Positions 53,266 through 62,260 of a stretch of DNA of 64,000 bases are shown here, in pieces; within the stretch, counting starts at the first letter, position 1, and each line of letters opens with the position of its first letter. The notes beneath the pieces were generated by a model. That model did not search any database, had not been told where the DNA came from, and saw nothing but the letters and a program-made list of their open reading frames with translations. The stretch covers positions 62,001-126,000 of the forward strand of contig NZ_VCYH01000002.1 in NCBI RefSeq assembly GCF_030464345.1, in the 5' to 3' direction. Both the position numbers and the translations under genes were made by a program. This stretch comes from Methanoculleus frigidifontis (GTDB taxonomy: Archaea; Halobacteriota; Methanomicrobia; Methanomicrobiales; Methanoculleaceae).

Positions 53266-56200
53266 CAGCAGATCTCCTTCACGCTGCTCGTCCGATCAGC
53301 GCCCATCTCCACCAGCAGTGTCGAGGAGAACTCGTCCTGCACCTCCGCAATATGCGAGATAAGAAAGATCTGGGGGAAATAACTCTCCTGTGTCCGCAGA
53401 GCGCGAACCAGGTTGCTGCGCCGGCCTTCGTCCTGGCTCCCGAATATCTCGTCGAAGATCAGGAACGTGCTGTCGTGGAGCTCGTTCACCTCGGCGAGGA
53501 ATCGGGAGAGAGCGATCCGGAGAGCGATGGCGATATCGTCCTGTTCACCGCCGCTGAACCGGTCGGCCGGATAGTCCTCCCCCATATCGTTGACGAGAAC
53601 GGAGAAGTCGTCGTCCAGCAGCACCGTGTCGTACCTGCCGTCGGTGATCTCCCCGAGAATACGCCCGGCCTCGTCCTCTATCCGATCCCTGACGACCTGC
53701 AGAAGATAAACGATATAGTCGGCGATGGCTTTGCGGGTCAGGCGCAGGAGCTCGGCCTCTTCGCGGAGTGCATGGCACGACCGTGCAAGTTCCCTGATGC
53801 GTGCGAGCGCCTGCTCTGACCGCTCGATATCCCGCTCGATCCGGTGCACCTCACCCGTCATCCTGAGATGCTCCTCGACCTGCACCTGCAGGGCAGCCTC
53901 GCATGCCGCCAGGGCTTCCTCCGCGGCAGCCACCTGCCGCTCGTCGAATCCGAGACCGGCAATCTCCTGCCGAAGGCGAAGGCACTCCTCCTGCCGCAGC
54001 CGGAGATCGGCCTGTTTCTTCCCGAGCTTCGCGCTGAGCCGGGGGATCTCTCCGGTTCTGACCTCGAGTTCCGTCATACGCCGGCGCGCCTCCCCGGCAC
54101 GCCGGTACTCCTCCTGCAGCCGCAGGTACACGGCCGGATCGAACGCGAGCAGTTCCTGTTCTGCAGCAGCGTCCCGGATCGCCTGCTTCAGGGCATCGAT
54201 CCGCGCACCGACCGTCACACATTCCTCCCGCTGCTGCGGCATCCGTGCAACCAGCGCCTCGAGCCGGGTGTACTCACGGTATGCCGCCTCAAGAACCTCC
54301 CGCTCGTGCTCGAGACGCTGCTTTTCATCCGGGTCGAACCCGAGCGCCCCGAGATCCGCCTCCAGGGAATCCTTCCGGCCGAGGTACTCCTCGACCTCGG
54401 CAATAAGCCGCTTGCGCTCCTCGCGCAGCGCAGGCAGGCGGCTGCAGACTCCCCGGAGCCGGTCTGCAGCACTCCGCTGCTCCTCGAGCACCGCTAGCTT
54501 CCGCCGGACGCTCTCGTGCTCACCGGCATCATACCCCGCAAGCCCGAGGTCCCGGATAGCGGCATCCAGGAGGCCGTATTCATCCCGCCACTTTGCCAGG
54601 CGTGCGGCAACGTCGTCACGCCGTGACCTGCAGAGTGCCAGACCTCGCTGCAGGTCTTCCTGCTGCCGCCGCTGCTCCTCGAGGAGCGCGAGCTTTGCAT
54701 CGACTCCTGCGGACTCCTCCTTCGCGCAGGCGTAATCGCCGTCGATCGCCGCCAGCGACTCCTGCAGTGATGCGGCACCCGCCGCCAGATCGCCGAGCAG
54801 GTCGTCAAACCGCTCCCCGAGGTGCCGGTGGCACGTCGGGCAGGCACCCTCGGGCCCGGTGAGGAGGAGGTCTTCGCGGTTTCGCACCGTCTTCTCAAGG
54901 TCCTGCTGCAGTGCCTGCCGCCGTGCAGCAGCGAGAGAGATTATCGAACGCAGCTCCTCGCGCCGCCCGGAGAGCGAGGCGATCCGGCTCTCGATCTCGC
55001 CGGCACCGGCGCTCGCAGCCTCAAGATCCCGGATCTGCGCTTCGGCGTCGGAGACCTGCCGGGCAAGATCGTCGATCTCCCTGCGGCAGACCTGCTGCCG
55101 GTCGGCGTGCCCTGCCGCCCGGGCGAGGAGAGCGTCACGGGCGCGGAGTATCTCGTACTCCGCGCCCGCAGCCTCAAGAGCCTCCAGCCGCCGGCTCTGC
55201 GCCTCTGCATCGTCTATCTCCACGCGGACACCGGCAACCCGCCGCTCAACACTCCTGAACCGCTCATCCAGGCGCGAGAGTTCGTCCTTCACCGCCGCAT
55301 ATCCGGGTTCCGCCGCTTTCAGGCGTTCAAGCCGGCCGTTGACATCATCCCAACGTGCAAGCTGCTGCTCAAGCGCAGTCCTTTCTGCGTCACATTCCCG
55401 GAGGGCTGCAAGCTCCGCCTCAAGGCTGCCCCGCCGCTCTTCCTGCTGGCGCAGCTGCTCGGTCAGGTGTGCAATATCGGCCTCAAGCCGCTCGACGGCC
55501 GCCTTCTTTTCGGCATATCCGGCAACTTCCCGCTCGAGGTCGCCCTCCCTGGCGGCGAGGCCGGCAAGCCCTGCCATCTCGCCCCGGAGGCTCTCTGCAG
55601 CGGCAATCTCCGCCTCAAGCTCCCGGCATTCCTGCAGGAGGCCCTGCACCTCCTCCGAGCGCCGCACCTCGTCTGCAGTCAGCCGCAGGTGCTGCTGCCG
55701 CTGCTCCAGCACCCGGTCGCGTTCAGCCTTCGCCTCGTCGCGCCGGGCCGCCGCGCCGGAGCGAACCTCCTCGATGCGGGAGAGAGAGAGCCTCGCTGCC
55801 TTCTGCTCCTCCTTCAGTCGGTGCACCTCATCGCGGACTGCCGCATCGTCGAGTTCTTCGAGCCTTCCCGTCAGGTTGGCGAGTTGCTTTTCACAACCGC
55901 CGATCCGCTCCCGGAGTGCGTCCATGCTGTCCTTTTTGAGGTAGTCGAGCCCGAGCACCTGCAGAAACCAGTCGCGCCGCGACCCGGGCCGGCTCTCGAG
56001 GAGCGAGAGGAGGTCTTTCTGCCCTGCATAGATGGTATTCTTAAAATCGGTCGGCGCCATGCCGACTACCCGCTGGATACCGCGCTGGACGTTCTGCACG
56101 CCGTCGGCGTACTCCCCGAACGGACGGCCGTTCAGGAACATCCGTGCCTCGTGCAGTGCCGACGACGCACGCTTCCGGAACCTGCGGACAACGGCGTAGT

Positions 56201-56453
56201 CGTTTCCGCCGACCGAGAAGTCGAGGCGGATCTCACAGGAGTCCTGCGGGCCTGCAAAGGCGCTGACGATATACTCGCCGTCGAGTCCGGTTCCCGAGAG
56301 GCCGTAGAGCGCAAAGAGGATCGCTTCGATGATGCTGCTCTTTCCGGCACCGTTGTTCCCGACGACACCGGTGATCCCGTCGCAGAAGACGATCTCCTGG
56401 TCGCGGTAGCGTTTGAAGTTGCGCATCACCAGCTTATGGAGAAGCATCGTCAA
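53265..56453 (-). CDS. rad50: Rad50 ATPase (SMC-like), unusually long
   Basis: Rad50 tethers DNA ends with Mre11. The N-lobe Walker A GNNGAGKSS (about 33-41) and C-lobe signature FSGGEQDDIAIALR and Walker B FLIFDEIFGSQD near the end make the ABC ATPase head. Between them lie two long coiled coils meeting at a zinc hook CPTC at residues 538-541, almost exactly central. At 1062 residues it is longer than the roughly 850-900 usual in archaea, the extra length being coiled coil. Its start overlaps mre11 by 20 bp. Confidence 0.95.
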   Translation of the reverse strand: MTMLLHKLVMRNFKRYRDQEIVFCDGITGVVGNNGAGKSSIIEAILFALYGLSGTGLDGEYIVSAFAGPQDSCEIRLDFSVGGNDYAVVRRFRKRASSALHEARMFLNGRPFGEYADGVQNVQRGIQRVVGMAPTDFKNTIYAGQKDLLSLLESRPGSRRDWFLQVLGLDYLKKDSMDALRERIGGCEKQLANLTGRLEELDDAAVRDEVHRLKEEQKAARLSLSRIEEVRSGAAARRDEAKAERDRVLEQRQQHLRLTADEVRRSEEVQGLLQECRELEAEIAAAESLRGEMAGLAGLAAREGDLEREVAGYAEKKAAVERLEADIAHLTEQLRQQEERRGSLEAELAALRECDAERTALEQQLARWDDVNGRLERLKAAEPGYAAVKDELSRLDERFRSVERRVAGVRVEIDDAEAQSRRLEALEAAGAEYEILRARDALLARAAGHADRQQVCRREIDDLARQVSDAEAQIRDLEAASAGAGEIESRIASLSGRREELRSIISLAAARRQALQQDLEKTVRNREDLLLTGPEGACPTCHRHLGERFDDLLGDLAAGAASLQESLAAIDGDYACAKEESAGVDAKLALLEEQRRQQEDLQRGLALCRSRRDDVAARLAKWRDEYGLLDAAIRDLGLAGYDAGEHESVRRKLAVLEEQRSAADRLRGVCSRLPALREERKRLIAEVEEYLGRKDSLEADLGALGFDPDEKQRLEHEREVLEAAYREYTRLEALVARMPQQREECVTVGARIDALKQAIRDAAAEQELLAFDPAVYLRLQEEYRRAGEARRRMTELEVRTGEIPRLSAKLGKKQADLRLRQEECLRLRQEIAGLGFDERQVAAAEEALAACEAALQVQVEEHLRMTGEVHRIERDIERSEQALARIRELARSCHALREEAELLRLTRKAIADYIVYLLQVVRDRIEDEAGRILGEITDGRYDTVLLDDDFSVLVNDMGEDYPADRFSGGEQDDIAIALRIALSRFLAEVNELHDSTFLIFDEIFGSQDEGRRSNLVRALRTQESYFPQIFLISHIAEVQDEFSSTLLVEMGADRTSSVKEIC

Positions 56454-57582
56454 CCTCCCTGTGCCGCGCGATCACCGAACGCAGAACATCAGCGCCCTCT
56501 CTCTTCACGTACTCCTCCTGCTTCTGCCCGAGGTGCAGGTTCTCCACGAACCGCTCGAACTCGAGGACGTAGTCCACCCCGACCAGCGTCCGTTCACGGA
56601 GGATCGGTGACGACTCCTCGGCCGCGAGAATCCGGAACTTGAGATCGAGCAGCCGTGACCTCGCCTCGTTCAGCCGTCGCTGGTCGAGAGCCCGGAGCGT
56701 ATCACGCCGCACGCCGTCGAGGGTGATCTGGCACATCGACCGCGCGGGGATCCCCTCCTCCGGGACGAGATCGAGGATCCCCTCCAGAATCTCGTTCGCC
56801 GTCCTCCCGTCGCAGGCAACCCGGCCGAGGTCATGCATGGGGGTGCGCGGCAGATCGATATGCTCCACGCTGCCGCCCGCAAGGTCGACGAGAAGCCCGC
56901 CCTTGGCATCCCGGATCTCGCCGTAGGTGCAGAACTCCACCGAACCGCTGTACCAGGCGTTGTCTGCGACCTGGCTCTGGCCGTGGAAGTGGCCGAGAGC
57001 AATGTAATCGAACTCCTCCGAGAGCATCGTGGTGTCGATCTCGTGCTCTGCCACAGTATGCAGCCTTTTCTCCTTGAGCGCACTTGCAAGCCCGTGAGTG
57101 ACGAGGACATTATGTCCGGGTCCGGGCTCGATCTCCTCGAATGCCGCCCGGTAGCCGCTCACCTGCAGCATATTCGGGATCAGGTGAAAAACCGTATCGC
57201 CAAGCTCCACGCGGTGGTAGCGGTGCCGGTAGGCCGCATGGACGTCTGCGGTATGATATTCCAGCACCTCGAGCGGCGACGTCGTGTAGCGCGTCTTGGC
57301 CATGCTGTGGTTCCCGGCGATGACGACGAAGGGTATGCCAGCCTCGTCGAGCCGCCGGAGAGCCTCGAGAACGGTTGTATACGCGCGGGTCTTGGGTTTG
57401 ACCTGGTGGAAGAGATCGCCCGCATGCACCAGCACGTCGGGTCTGAGGCATACAATCCGGTCGATGGCGGCGAGGAAATTATCGTATATCAGCCTCTCCC
57501 GGAGGTTCATCCCGGTTTCGGGATCGATTTTGTTGAATGCCGAAAGGCCGAGGTGCGTATCCGCGATATGAACGATCTTCAT
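56434..57582 (-). CDS. mre11: Mre11 nuclease
   Basis: Mre11 is the Mn-dependent nuclease of the DNA double-strand-break complex. The 382-residue protein has the phosphoesterase motifs IADTHLG (D8, H10), HAGDLFH (D56), AGNHS (N91, H92), VLVTHG and ALGHFHG. The Rad50-binding helices lie at the C-terminus. It is the first gene of the operon, divergent from the small gene at 57712, with 129 bp between the two start codons holding an AT-rich stretch (about 57672-57712) that must serve both promoters. Confidence 0.95.
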   Translation of the reverse strand: MKIVHIADTHLGLSAFNKIDPETGMNLRERLIYDNFLAAIDRIVCLRPDVLVHAGDLFHQVKPKTRAYTTVLEALRRLDEAGIPFVVIAGNHSMAKTRYTTSPLEVLEYHTADVHAAYRHRYHRVELGDTVFHLIPNMLQVSGYRAAFEEIEPGPGHNVLVTHGLASALKEKRLHTVAEHEIDTTMLSEEFDYIALGHFHGQSQVADNAWYSGSVEFCTYGEIRDAKGGLLVDLAGGSVEHIDLPRTPMHDLGRVACDGRTANEILEGILDLVPEEGIPARSMCQITLDGVRRDTLRALDQRRLNEARSRLLDLKFRILAAEESSPILRERTLVGVDYVLEFERFVENLHLGQKQEEYVKREGADVLRSVIARHREVDDASP

Positions 57583-57711
57583 GCCCGATGGATCACCTGA
57601 TTGCTGTTCTTAAAGTCCTGACGGACGGAGCGCGAAAGTAACGGAAACGTTTCCGCTGCAATCCGATCAGATCTATCTATATATCATAGCTGATATTAGT
57701 ATGGTGATTAT

Positions 57712-57894
57712 TTGTCCAGACGAGCCGTAGATGCAATTTTTCAGGCACTCTTCAACCTCTCCGACCTGCGGGCGCTCATGCGTGAGACCGCTCCCGATCA
57801 CGATATGGACGAGGAGCAGAAGCAGCGCGCCGCAAAATACATCGAGAAGGCGAAGCGGCAGCTCGCGATCATCGAGAAGGAGCTGGTCGAATGA
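57712..57894 (+). CDS. Small helical protein overlapping pscS
   Basis: This 60-residue, fully helical, charged protein (ALFNLSDLRALMRETAPDHD; KYIEKAKRQLAIIEKELVE) starts at a TTG and ends 4 bp inside pscS (ATGA overlap). The coupling with pscS and lack of any other feature in the gap suggest a functional partner. I do not recognise the family. In class I methanogens a longer bridging protein, SepCysE, links the Sep-tRNA enzymes. Whether this short protein plays that role here is speculation. Confidence 0.6.
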   Translation: MSRRAVDAIFQALFNLSDLRALMRETAPDHDMDEEQKQRAAKYIEKAKRQLAIIEKELVE

Positions 57895-59069
57895 AATGCG
57901 CGCTGGATATCGATGTCCGTGACGTCGAAGAGATGTTCATCAACATCGACCCGATTCAGGCAGGCGGGCGGCTGACCGCCGATGCCATGAAGGCGGCGAT
58001 CGCCTACGGCGACGGCTACTCTGTCTGCGACAACTGCCTGAGCCCCTTCAGGCTTGACTATATCAAAAAACCGCCGATCGCCCAGTTCCATGCAGAGCTT
58101 GCAGAGTGGCTGCATATGGATCAGGTGCGCGTCGTTCCGGGAGCCCGCCGCGGGTTCCAGGCGGTCGCGAGCACCTATGTCGAGAAGGGAGACCCCGTCA
58201 TGCTCACCTCCCTCGCCCACTATACCGAGTTCATGGCCGTCGAGGAGGCGGGCGGCATCCCGCGGGAGGTCCCGAAGGACGAGCGGAACCACATCACACC
58301 CGACGCCGTCGCCGCCCGGATTGAGGACGTGATCCGTGAATTCAACCGCACGCCGCCGCTGATGTTCCTCGACCACGTCGACTACCAGTACGGGAACGTC
58401 CACGACGCGAAAGCGATCGCACGGGTAGCCCGCCAGTACGACATCCCCATCGCCCTGAACGGGGCATACTCGGTCGGGATCATGCCGGTCGACGGCAGCG
58501 AGCTCGGCGTCGACTTCGTGATCGGCTCCGGCCACAAGAGCATGGCTTCCCCCGCCCCCTCAGGCCTCATCGCCGCAACCGCCGAGCACGCCGAAAGGAT
58601 CTTCCGGACGACACAGTCCAAAGGCGATATCACCGGGCGGACGTTCGGGATCAAGGAGGTCGAGATGATGGGGTGCACCCTCATGGGCGTCACCGTCATC
58701 GGGATGATGGCCTCGTTCCCCCACGTGAAAGAGCGGGTGCAGCACTGGGATGCGGAGGTCGAGCGCTCCCGGATGGTCGTCGACGCCCTTCTCTCGATCG
58801 ATGGGACGGAAGTGCGCTCCGACTACCCGCGGGAGCATACCCTGACCCGCATCGATACCCGGGGCTCCTTCGACAAAGTTGCCCAGGAGCATAAGAAACG
58901 GGGATACTTCCTCTCAAGCGAGCTGAAGAAGCGGGGGATCACCGGCGTCATCCCCGGCTCCACCAAGGTCTGGAAGTTCAATACCTACGGCCTCTCCGAA
59001 AAGCAGGCCCGGCACGTCGCCGATGCACTCGTGGAGATAGCCCGGGAGAACGGGCTATCCGTCAGCTGA
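57891..59069 (+). CDS. pscS: O-phosphoseryl-tRNA:Cys-tRNA synthase (SepCysS)
   Basis: This PLP enzyme converts phosphoseryl-tRNA-Cys to cysteinyl-tRNA-Cys, giving methanogens their cysteine. The 392-residue protein has the fold-type I core with the catalytic PLP lysine K216 in GSGHKSM, and Cys residues near the N-terminus (CALDIDV at 3 and CDNCLSP near 46-49) that are expected to carry the persulfide sulfur. The partner SepRS is not in the window. It is convergent with thiI (8-bp overlap). Confidence 0.93.
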   Translation: MKCALDIDVRDVEEMFINIDPIQAGGRLTADAMKAAIAYGDGYSVCDNCLSPFRLDYIKKPPIAQFHAELAEWLHMDQVRVVPGARRGFQAVASTYVEKGDPVMLTSLAHYTEFMAVEEAGGIPREVPKDERNHITPDAVAARIEDVIREFNRTPPLMFLDHVDYQYGNVHDAKAIARVARQYDIPIALNGAYSVGIMPVDGSELGVDFVIGSGHKSMASPAPSGLIAATAEHAERIFRTTQSKGDITGRTFGIKEVEMMGCTLMGVTVIGMMASFPHVKERVQHWDAEVERSRMVVDALLSIDGTEVRSDYPREHTLTRIDTRGSFDKVAQEHKKRGYFLSSELKKRGITGVIPGSTKVWKFNTYGLSEKQARHVADALVEIARENGLSVS

Positions 59070-60240
59070 TCTCCACAAGCGTGCCGCTTTGGGCACGCCT
59101 TCGCACGACTTTTTCCACAGCCGCAGAGACCAGCTCCTCCATACCGAGGAGTTTCTCGTACTCCGCGATGATCTCAGCCCGTGCAGCTATCGAGGGGTGC
59201 TTCGGGGCGACGGTGCACCCGAGTTCTCCCTGCACCGGATCAAACGTCCCGATCATCCGCGCCTGGGCGACGATCTCTTCCTTGTCAAACCCGATCAGCG
59301 GTCTGAGCACCGGAACGGTCGCGGCGGGCGCGATCACCGCCATATTCTCGAGCGTCTGCGACGCCACCTGCCCGAGATTGTCGCCGCTTACGATGGCGTG
59401 CGCCGCATGCCGCCGGGCGACCTCGCTCGCCACCTTCAGCATAAACCGTTTGCAGAGAATGCACCGGTACCGCGGCTCCTTCAGCCGCACCAGCGCCTCG
59501 AAGAACGGTTCCATCTCCACGACGAAAAGGTCGAGGGGATATCCCGGGCACCAGCGCGAGATCTGCGCGTGGTGCCGAAGCGCCGTCTCCTCCACGTCGC
59601 CGCCGGCGAACCGGCCGCCCCGCATATGCAGGTGGATCATGCCGCAGCCCCGCCGCATCATCAGCCATGACGCGACGGGCGAGTCGATCCCCGCCGAAAG
59701 CAGGGTCAGCACCCGCCCTTGCGTCCCGAACGGCAGTCCACCGGGGCCCGGCTGGCGGGAGTCGTAGACAAACCCGCCGAAGTCCCGCGCCTCGACAAAG
59801 ACCTCGTAATCGGGTTTCGAGAGGTTCACCGAGGCCTCCGGCACCGCCTGCCCGATAGCAGCGCCGACCGTTCCCGCGAGTTCCTGGCTGGAGAAACCCT
59901 CCACACCGGATCTCCGTCCCCGCACCGCAAAGGTCATCCCGGGCTGCAGGGCGGTCTTTGCACGCTCCACCGCCACGCCGGAGAGATGCGCAATATCCGG
60001 GGTCGTGACAGTAGCAACGCTCACGTCCACGACCCCGAAGATCCTGGTCACGGTATCGGCGATGGACGCCGGATCATCGCCGTAGATCAGGATCCTGCCC
60101 CGCGGCGTCTCGATACGGTGGCCGAGGGACGCAGCCTCGAGCGCCAGCCGAATATTCTTGGCCATCTGTGCGATGAATCGCCGTTTGACCTGCTCGCTCT
60201 TCAGAAAGACCTCGCCGTAGCGCACCATCACTGCTTCCAT
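59062..60240 (-). CDS. thiI: tRNA sulfurtransferase ThiI, archaeal type
   Basis: ThiI adenylates and thiolates uridine 8 of tRNA. The 392-residue protein has the N-terminal ferredoxin-like and THUMP domains (about 1-165), the PP-loop SAGIDSP (about 183-189) and a CILCKRFM Cys pair near 265-268, the archaeal sulfur or iron-sulfur site. It lacks the rhodanese domain of the bacterial enzyme. It overlaps larE upstream by 13 bp, so the two form an operon. Confidence 0.92.
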   Translation of the reverse strand: MEAVMVRYGEVFLKSEQVKRRFIAQMAKNIRLALEAASLGHRIETPRGRILIYGDDPASIADTVTRIFGVVDVSVATVTTPDIAHLSGVAVERAKTALQPGMTFAVRGRRSGVEGFSSQELAGTVGAAIGQAVPEASVNLSKPDYEVFVEARDFGGFVYDSRQPGPGGLPFGTQGRVLTLLSAGIDSPVASWLMMRRGCGMIHLHMRGGRFAGGDVEETALRHHAQISRWCPGYPLDLFVVEMEPFFEALVRLKEPRYRCILCKRFMLKVASEVARRHAAHAIVSGDNLGQVASQTLENMAVIAPAATVPVLRPLIGFDKEEIVAQARMIGTFDPVQGELGCTVAPKHPSIAARAEIIAEYEKLLGMEELVSAAVEKVVRRRAQSGTLVEIS

Positions 60241-60998
60241 GTGTCGGCACCTCCCTGCCGGTATCCCCCGGGAGCGAGGACGACCTCCTCAAACCCGAGT
60301 TCCCGGATCTTCCCGAGCATCGGCCTGATGCGGGGGTGCTCCGAAGGGTCTGCCTCAATGTACGCCCGCCGGTCGATGCACCGCACCCGGAGCATCCCCT
60401 CGACCTCGTCCCGGAGCATCTCCTCGGCCTCACGCACCATCCCGATGCACTCTGCTGTCAGATGCGTTCCCGCCGGGATACGGGTGGCGAGGCATGAGGA
60501 TGCCGGCCGGACAGAAATGCCCAGTTCACCGGCGAGGGTCAGAACGTCCCCTTTTCCCATACCGGCTTCTGCAAACGGGCTGACAATGCCGAGCTCCTGG
60601 AGCGCCGCCATCCCGGGCCGATCGCCGGGCAGGTCATCGGCATGGGTGCCGTCTGCCACCGTCGCATAGCCCCGCCGGTTCGCTTCGTGGATGACGGCAC
60701 GCATCATCTCCCGCTTGCAGACGTAGCAGCGGCGGGAAGTATTCTCCCGAACATCGGGAATCGCAAGCATGTCACGTCGTACAACAGCGAAAGGCACGCC
60801 GAGCCGGGCCGCAAGGGCTTCTGCAGCCGCAAGCTCGCCGGGCGGGTTCAGACCGGTATCGACGCTGATTCCCATCACCCGGATGCCGAGCCTCCGGGCA
60901 TATGCCAGGAGCACCGAACTGTCGGTTCCGCCCGAAAGAGCGACCGCCATGGGCTCGGAGGATTTCACTACATCATCAAGCCGCTGCACCGTCACCAT
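60228..60998 (-). CDS. larE: LarE-like ATP-dependent sulfur transferase
   Basis: This PP-loop enzyme has SGGTDS at residues 22-27 and the LarE signature cysteines C91 and C94 (RRCYVCKRE) and C169 (ASSCLATRIP). In LarE of lactobacilli a single Cys at the last position gives up its sulfur for the nickel-pincer cofactor. The three-cysteine set here is the pattern of LarE proteins that instead hold an iron-sulfur cluster. No larB, larC or larA is in the window, so the product in this organism is unclear. It is co-transcribed with thiI. Confidence 0.87.
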   Translation of the reverse strand: MVTVQRLDDVVKSSEPMAVALSGGTDSSVLLAYARRLGIRVMGISVDTGLNPPGELAAAEALAARLGVPFAVVRRDMLAIPDVRENTSRRCYVCKREMMRAVIHEANRRGYATVADGTHADDLPGDRPGMAALQELGIVSPFAEAGMGKGDVLTLAGELGISVRPASSCLATRIPAGTHLTAECIGMVREAEEMLRDEVEGMLRVRCIDRRAYIEADPSEHPRIRPMLGKIRELGFEEVVLAPGGYRQGGADTWKQ

Positions 60999-61113
60999 CT
61001 GCTCTCTGTATGCTCGTTTGATCTACATGAATCTTCGGGAAATTGCGGGAAAAGCCGCCTTCGACGGTATAGAGAAAAATACTTTTAATGCAGGCAAACC
61101 GATGAGTACTGGT

Positions 61114-61740
61114 ATGGCGAAGAAAAAGAGCAGCAAAGAAGCAGAGCCGATGAAGCTCTTTTATATTTTTTACAACCAGGAGCGCTGGAATAACTGGATA
61201 CAGTCACTGGAGAACGCAAGCTTCGAGCCGCAGCCGGATGAGGAGGTCTCCGAAGGCCTTCAGATCCTCTACAGCTTCACCGAGGACGTCACCATCTCGG
61301 TGCTGAAGATCATCCGCCTCTACCAGAACGGCCGGTTCACAAAGGACGAGGCGCGGGAGAGACTCGACGAGGTGGAGATGATCGTCATGACCGGCCTGCC
61401 TGAAGGCGAACTTGCGGAGATCATCGGTTCGCTGCAACTGACCCTGCTGGTGCTCTTTACCTCCTGCCGGAAATACCTGGACGAGGAATACGATACCGAT
61501 ATCAAAGCCCTGGTCAAGAAGGGCAAGGCGTTCGGGGAGGACGACCTCGAGGACGCTCTGGACGTCGCCGCCCAGATCGGCGCAAGCGTCATCAACGGAG
61601 CCACCTGCTGCGCCCGGTACATCAAAGACGACCTGGAGAACCCCACCCTCTTTGAGGAGTGGCTCATCGAGATAGACACGATGGCAAACGCAGTGAAATC
61701 CCTCAGCAAGTTCGACGAAGAACCCGGAGAAGCCTCGTGA
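61114..61740 (+). CDS. DUF2150 family protein
   Basis: This 208-residue, acidic, mostly helical protein matches the archaeal DUF2150 family by its FYIFYNQERWNNWIQSL start region (about 13-30) and the central DEARERLDEVEMIVM segment. The frame is open far upstream, but the TATA-like TACTTTTAA at about 61080-61088 only permits a start at the ATG at 61102 or 61114; I chose the second. Its function is unknown. The downstream gene begins inside its stop codon (GTGA). Confidence 0.75.
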   Translation: MAKKKSSKEAEPMKLFYIFYNQERWNNWIQSLENASFEPQPDEEVSEGLQILYSFTEDVTISVLKIIRLYQNGRFTKDEARERLDEVEMIVMTGLPEGELAEIIGSLQLTLLVLFTSCRKYLDEEYDTDIKALVKKGKAFGEDDLEDALDVAAQIGASVINGATCCARYIKDDLENPTLFEEWLIEIDTMANAVKSLSKFDEEPGEAS

Positions 61741-62189
61741 TTGCGGACAAAGCCAGATTTCGCGCAGCACGACGGCTGGAGAGGGCGGCAGGGTTCAGGC
61801 TTTCCGATCATGCCTTTTCCGGAGCCTTCCTCGAATCGGTGGGAACGGCGATAAACTTCGAGCGCCTCGACAGGACGCTGCGGACACAGCTCCTCGCTTT
61901 TTTCGAGGAGTTCCTCGGCTGCAGATGCAAAGATGCACCCCTCTGCGGGTGTCCTGAGCGGAGGTTCGCCTTGCATATCATCGAGCTGCGGGAGCTCGGG
62001 CTCGATCACCGGCAGATCAGCGCTCACCTGCTCGACGAGTTCGGGATCGATCTCTACCCGGCCGACATCTTAAGTTACCTCGAAGACTCGGTTCACCTGC
62101 TCGAGTCGATCCGCGACATCGCCGAGCTGCAGGAGCGGGAGAAGCTGGCAGAGAACGCATACGACCACATCCGAAAGATAGAACACTGA
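61737..62189 (+). CDS. Cys-cluster protein resembling the helicase-associated DUF5814 region
   Basis: This 150-residue protein starts at a GTG overlapping the DUF2150 stop. A cluster of cysteines (CRCKDAPLCGCPERRF, about 61-76) is followed by helices with a conserved-looking YPADILSYLED block. The cysteine cluster and following helices resemble, from memory, the accessory region of archaeal DUF5814-type DEAD-box helicases, here without the helicase. The assignment is tentative. Co-expression with DUF2150 is likely, and a seven-T run follows. Confidence 0.5.
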   Translation: MIADKARFRAARRLERAAGFRLSDHAFSGAFLESVGTAINFERLDRTLRTQLLAFFEEFLGCRCKDAPLCGCPERRFALHIIELRELGLDHRQISAHLLDEFGIDLYPADILSYLEDSVHLLESIRDIAELQEREKLAENAYDHIRKIEH

Positions 62190-62192
62190 TAC

Positions 62193-62199
62193 TTTTTTT
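62193..62199 (+). terminator. T-tract terminator
   Basis: Seven T residues start 4 bp after the preceding stop codon and separate the DUF2150 operon from the DegT gene. Confidence 0.45.
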
Positions 62200-62260
62200 G
62201 GCCGCCTGCACCGGTCCGCCAAACCCTTATTGCCGGGAAGCACCCGAAGGGGGAGACGCC

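Noticed and set aside
54822-56642. 606-codon plus-strand frame opposite rad50
   Set aside because: It is an antisense shadow of the coiled-coil region; rad50 on the minus strand has complete ATPase motifs.
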